A stretch of DNA of 64,000 bases from assembly GCA_019637955.1 (NCBI GenBank), contig JAHBUS010000007.1, positions 124,001 to 188,000 on the forward strand, given 5' to 3'. The notes under the pieces were generated by a model, which made no database searches, was not told where the DNA came from, and saw only the letters and a program-made list of their open reading frames with translations. Position numbers and translations under genes: made by a program. Numbering within the stretch: position 1 is the stretch's first letter; the number at the start of each line of letters is the position of its first letter. This stretch comes from Pseudobdellovibrionaceae bacterium (GTDB lineage: Bacteria; Bdellovibrionota; Bdellovibrionia; Bdellovibrionales; Bdellovibrionaceae). Shown one piece after another: positions 61,424 to 64,000 of the stretch.

Positions 61424-61457
61424 AAAAAAAGCTTAGGGGCAACAAAACCCCTAAGCT
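61424..61457 (-). terminator. Rho-independent terminator of the formaldehyde dehydrogenase gene
   Basis: AGCTTAGGGG (61430-61439) pairs with CCCCTAAGCT (61448-61457), an 8-base loop between. On the minus strand the stem is followed by a run of T. It lies 30 bp after the dehydrogenase stop. On the plus strand it lies 95 bp after the ASCH gene but without a T tract. Confidence 0.85.
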
Positions 61458-61487
61458 CTCTAGGTTGCGCAAGACGAGAAAGCGTGA

Positions 61488-62684
61488 TTACGCTTTTACG
61501 CTGCCGTGAGGATCAATCACGAATTTCTTCGGCGAACCATCACTGAAGGCCGCATACGCTTGCGGTGCATCTTCCAAACTGATGATCTCAGTATTCATCA
61601 TTGCGCCGAGATAAGGCATGCGGTCATAGAGAATCGCCATCATAAGGTCGCGATTGTAATGCATGATTGGCGCTTGTCCGGCGGTCAATTTTGGAGATTT
61701 AATCCAAGCTTTACCTAGATCAATCGGTAACTGACCTTTTTTAGTCAGAGGCGTACTTGCTCCTGGATCTGGATGAGTATAAATGCCCGGAACACCAATC
61801 GCTCCACCAGCGCGAACGACTTCGAGCAAAGTGTTGACCACTGCTTCAGAATGTTCTTCGTTTGCTTCAGGGCCGCTGCCGTGAGCTTCTAACCCAACGC
61901 AATCGACGCCGCAGTCAACTTCACGTTCGCCAAGAATTGCCTCGATCTGATCGGCAACGGGGGTCTTTTTGCTAAGATCAACAATTTCGCAACCGTTGTT
62001 CTTCACCAAGTCCAAGCGTGCCTTATTGGTATCGCCCACGATAATGCAGGATGCTCCAAGTAAGCGCGCGCAGGCTGCGGCAGATCTTCCCACTGGTCCA
62101 GCGCCAGCGATATAAACGGTCGAACCAACTTTTGCGCCAGCTTCCATCAAACCGTGAAAGGCAGTGGGCAACACGTCAGAGAGTAGAGTGAGGTCACGGA
62201 TCTTTTCCATCGCGTGGCTTGCATCAGGAAATGCTAGCAAGTTGAAATCAGCATAGGGAACCATGAGGTAGTCAGATTGACCTCCTTGCCAACCGCCGAG
62301 GTTGAATCCATACGCACCGCAGTCGTATTCGTCGTTCACGTTCTGGCAAATTTCAGTGTGTCGCTCTTTGCAGTTGCGGCAACGTCCACAGGCCACATTG
62401 AATGGCACCGAACAGATATCGCCCTTCTTAATAAATTCAACATCCGATCCAACCTCGATGACCTCGCCAGTCATTTCATGACCCATAACCATTCCCTTGG
62501 GAGCCCCGAAGCGTCCATGGTAAATATGTTGGTCACTACCACAAATGTTTGTCGTGATAAGTTTCATGATAACGCCATGAGGGGCTTTTTTCCCCTTCGG
62601 TGTAATCAATTTGGGATACTCGAATGTTTGAAGTTCCATTTTGCGTGGTCCCTGAAACGTGATCACGCGGTTGCCGCTGGCCAT
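61488..62684 (-). CDS. fdhA: Formaldehyde dehydrogenase, glutathione-independent type (zinc alcohol dehydrogenase family)
   Basis: The 398-residue protein matches Pseudomonas-type FdhA in length and landmarks: catalytic zinc in TNICGSDQHIYHGR and GHEMTGEV, structural zinc cysteines CGRCRNCKERHTEIC, NAD-binding GAGPVGRSAAACARLLGA, and LPTAFHGLMEAG. FdhA oxidises formaldehyde to formate with NAD and binds it tightly. The ATG at 62684 has AAAGGAG 6 bases upstream. It is its own transcription unit, ending in a strong terminator. Detoxification of formaldehyde, a DNA crosslinker, fits its repair-gene neighbours. Other aldehydes or alcohols are possible substrates. Confidence 0.87.
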   Translation of the reverse strand: MASGNRVITFQGPRKMELQTFEYPKLITPKGKKAPHGVIMKLITTNICGSDQHIYHGRFGAPKGMVMGHEMTGEVIEVGSDVEFIKKGDICSVPFNVACGRCRNCKERHTEICQNVNDEYDCGAYGFNLGGWQGGQSDYLMVPYADFNLLAFPDASHAMEKIRDLTLLSDVLPTAFHGLMEAGAKVGSTVYIAGAGPVGRSAAACARLLGASCIIVGDTNKARLDLVKNNGCEIVDLSKKTPVADQIEAILGEREVDCGVDCVGLEAHGSGPEANEEHSEAVVNTLLEVVRAGGAIGVPGIYTHPDPGASTPLTKKGQLPIDLGKAWIKSPKLTAGQAPIMHYNRDLMMAILYDRMPYLGAMMNTEIISLEDAPQAYAAFSDGSPKKFVIDPHGSVKA

Positions 62685-63255
62685 AATTCTCTCCTTTGTG
62701 AAGTTGGACATCGTTGTTCAAATTCTGTTGATGACAATGCAAAAACCGAACCCAGATAAAGCGAACATAAAAAATATTTTTATCCGCCCAACCAAGTACT
62801 AAACTCGTCAACTCCTCCCACTAAGCTCGCGCTCGTCGAAACTTATTGAGAGTTTTTTGACTCGTGGGCCATCTCGCTGTGCCAGAATGCCTCGGTCACT
62901 AATCCTCAAAGTTCTGCACTGCATTCGCACTTTGAAGTTAGGATCTAAACATTCAGCCCGCAATCGGCTGTTGAGTGATTTGATAAAATGCATTCAGTCT
63001 GGGCCTTACTCCGGGTTAAGATTTAATGTAATTGTACATCGTGGTTATTTGCCAATGTGTGAATGGCGTGTGGAGTGATCTAGTAGAAAAATTCACAGTG
63101 ACCAAACACTGAGCTAGTCAGAAAATTGATCTGTTATTTATCGGACACCAAAGACAATTATATTGAACCCAGGATGTTGAGGCATCGGTACAAAGCTAAA
63201 AACTCTGGGCATGATCTAATGGGAGAATTACAGAGAACTACCTTCTTAGGGTTTA
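62685..63255. other. Gene-poor region upstream of the formaldehyde dehydrogenase
   Basis: About 570 bp with no credible gene; short open frames on both strands have no ribosome-binding site and odd composition. On the minus strand TTGGGC, 16 bp and TATGTT about 80-120 bp before the dehydrogenase form a possible promoter, next to a short AT-rich palindrome (AAAAATATTTTT). The remainder shows nothing recognisable and may be remnant sequence. Confidence 0.4.
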
Positions 63256-63555
63256 TTAGAAATCTAGAAGTTCTGACGGAGAGATTTCTAGAAGGTCGGC
63301 TAAAAGAATCAGAGTTAAAAGTTTGGGCTCGCGCTTTCCCGCGATGAGGTAGTTGAGGCTTGCGCGAGCCATTTCGTCTCCGGCTTTTTGGACCCAAAAA
63401 TCGTATGGTGAGGAATACCCACTTTTGATAATTAAGACTTCTAAGTGTCGCCCGAATCTTCGTAACTCTTCTGAATTTTTGGGTTTTCCACGCTTTTTTG
63501 CCAATTTGTCCTCGTCCACAATAGTGTACGAGTCACAAAAAAGGGCCGCGTCCAC
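63256..63555 (-). CDS. XRE-family HTH regulator
   Basis: The protein has up to 99 residues; the C-terminal 65 form a Cro/C1-type domain (RRFGRHLEVLIIKSGYSSPY, GDEMARASLNYLIAGKREPK, LTLILLADLLEISPSELLDF). The start is uncertain: the open frame begins with GTG at 63555 without a clear ribosome-binding site, and internal GTG or TTG codons near 63519 and 63500 are alternatives. A short inverted repeat lies just upstream. It follows a second XRE gene in the same direction. Confidence 0.65.
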   Translation of the reverse strand: MDAALFCDSYTIVDEDKLAKKRGKPKNSEELRRFGRHLEVLIIKSGYSSPYDFWVQKAGDEMARASLNYLIAGKREPKLLTLILLADLLEISPSELLDF

Positions 63556-63566
63556 AGTTGTGGGCG

Positions 63567-63580
63567 AACTAAAAATAGTT
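63567..63580. promoter_or_regulatory. Inverted repeat upstream of the XRE gene
   Basis: AACTA-AAAA-TAGTT lies 12 bp before the open frame at 63555. It is AT-rich and could be an operator or -10 region. It is short, so chance is possible. Confidence 0.3.
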
Positions 63581-63656
63581 TAGAATCCGCCAAGAACGAG
63601 AGTGGACTGTAGGTTTTCGCCTGTGGGAAAGCAGAGCTGACCGAAGAGGCCAATCG

Positions 63657-63893
63657 TTAGTCGAGTCCTGCTTTGCGAAGAAGTTGCGTAACTTTCAGAC
63701 TATATAGTTTGCAGAGAATAAGTAGCTCGATCACATCAACGCGACGCTCGCCACTCTCAATCTTGGAGATAAAAGGTGGATGCTTTTCCAGGGCCGCAGC
63801 AGCTTCCTTCTGCGTGTAATCTGCGGCAAGCCTCGCCGCTTTAAGTTCCTGGATGAGCTTTTTATATTCCTTAGTGTGTTGCGATTTCTTCAG
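63657..63893 (-). CDS. XRE-family repressor, possible CTG start
   Basis: The protein is about 78 residues, mostly one HTH domain: YKKLIQELKAARLAADYTQK, EAAAALEKHPPFISKIESGE, RRVDVIELLILCKLYSLKVT. No ATG exists in the frame. The open frame reaches a TTG at 63947, but that codon abuts a palindrome that looks like the operator. A CTG at 63893 has AGGGGG 6 bases upstream and gives a normal repressor N-terminus, so I prefer it with caution. Typical of island or phage control modules. Confidence 0.6.
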   Translation of the reverse strand: MKKSQHTKEYKKLIQELKAARLAADYTQKEAAAALEKHPPFISKIESGERRVDVIELLILCKLYSLKVTQLLRKAGLD

Positions 63894-63947
63894 TAGCGAC
63901 CCCCTGGGCTTTGCTACAGCGTAGAGCGACGCATACAAATTTCCCAA

Positions 63948-63964
63948 AATCGGAAATTCCGATT
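63948..63964. promoter_or_regulatory. Operator-like palindrome before the XRE repressor
   Basis: AATCGGAA-A-TTCCGATT is a perfect 8+1+8 repeat, and a third half-site ATCGGAAA follows at 63965-63972. Three half-sites upstream of a small XRE repressor are characteristic of autoregulation. Confidence 0.6.
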
Positions 63965-64000
63965 ATCGGAAACAAAAGGAATCTTAAAGAGAGGTTTTCA

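Larger units (their letters stand above)
51418..64000. mobile_element. Candidate genomic island beside tRNA-Gly (right end not in window)
   Basis: Beginning at the 3' end of tRNA-Gly the DNA becomes AT-richer, intergenic gaps grow, and genes are accessory in type: HTH repressors, a DUF3560-type protein, short unknown ORFs, a UvrA2/MarR/UvrB cassette and a formaldehyde dehydrogenase. tRNA 3' ends are common integration sites. However, I see no integrase, no transposase and no repeat of the tRNA 3' end within the window, so the mobile nature is inferred from context. Confidence 0.5.

Noticed and set aside
62857-63078. 73-codon plus-strand and 61-codon minus-strand frames
   Set aside because: Mutually antisense, without start signals or recognisable protein features.
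51418-64000. CRISPR array, insertion sequence or second att site
   Set aside because: No regular spaced repeats, no transposase frame and no copy of the tRNA-Gly 3' end were seen.

Overview
The window looks like chromosome from a predatory-type delta-proteobacterial relative (Bdellovibrionota, Bdellovibrio-like). This is inferred from the GC-rich, tightly overlapping gene layout, the three-part PurS/PurQ/PurL enzyme, a murein-recycling pair (LdcA, Mpl), and exported proteins whose repeated modules I associate with that group. No rRNA or species marker is present, so the assignment is a judgement.

Layout. (1) 1-5644: exported or surface-type proteins, including a 5'-truncated protein with a PI3K/HipA-like kinase domain, a trypsin-like protease and a sufE pair. 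(2) 23170 down to 5635, minus strand: an almost unbroken run purM-purN-unknown-purB-purC-purS-purQ-purL-purF-ldcA-serine hydrolase-mpl, then mutS and glnD after a 112-bp gap. Most joints are 1-4 bp start/stop overlaps. (3) 23579-26798: a small XRE regulator with a strong terminator, a secreted S9 peptidase and an outer-membrane barrel. (4) 34661 down to 26799: cysteine desulfurase-mnmA-mtaB-rnc-era-der-Na+ symporter, a tRNA-thiolation and ribosome-maturation operon. (5) 42748 down to 35860: tilS-ftsH-cdaA-cdaR-glmM-pdxJ-tsaE, with the c-di-AMP cyclase module next to glmM as in Firmicutes. (6) 50428 down to 43328: pilZ-thioesterase-glpX-zinc ribbon, a hybrid histidine kinase, and an aldehyde dehydrogenase cluster. 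(7) 50558-51417: pgsA and tRNA-Gly(GCC).

Right after tRNA-Gly the character changes. From about 51418 to the window end the DNA is AT-richer, gene density falls, and the genes are accessory: a tandem-HTH regulator, a DUF3560-type operon, small AT-rich ORFs, many palindromes and hairpins, and two XRE repressors. It also carries a repair/detoxification set: a UvrA2-like ATPase lacking the UvrB-binding region, a divergent MarR regulator, a full UvrB, an ASCH-domain protein and a glutathione-independent-type formaldehyde dehydrogenase. This is probably an island next to tRNA-Gly, but no integrase or second attachment repeat is visible in the window.

Most promising leads: the UvrA2/MarR/UvrB/ASCH/FdhA island; an exported kinase sharing a module with its neighbour; a GC-rich structured non-coding block at 54856-55011; a hairpin that buries the ribosome-binding site of a 53-aa membrane peptide; and an unknown protein translationally coupled inside the purine operon.
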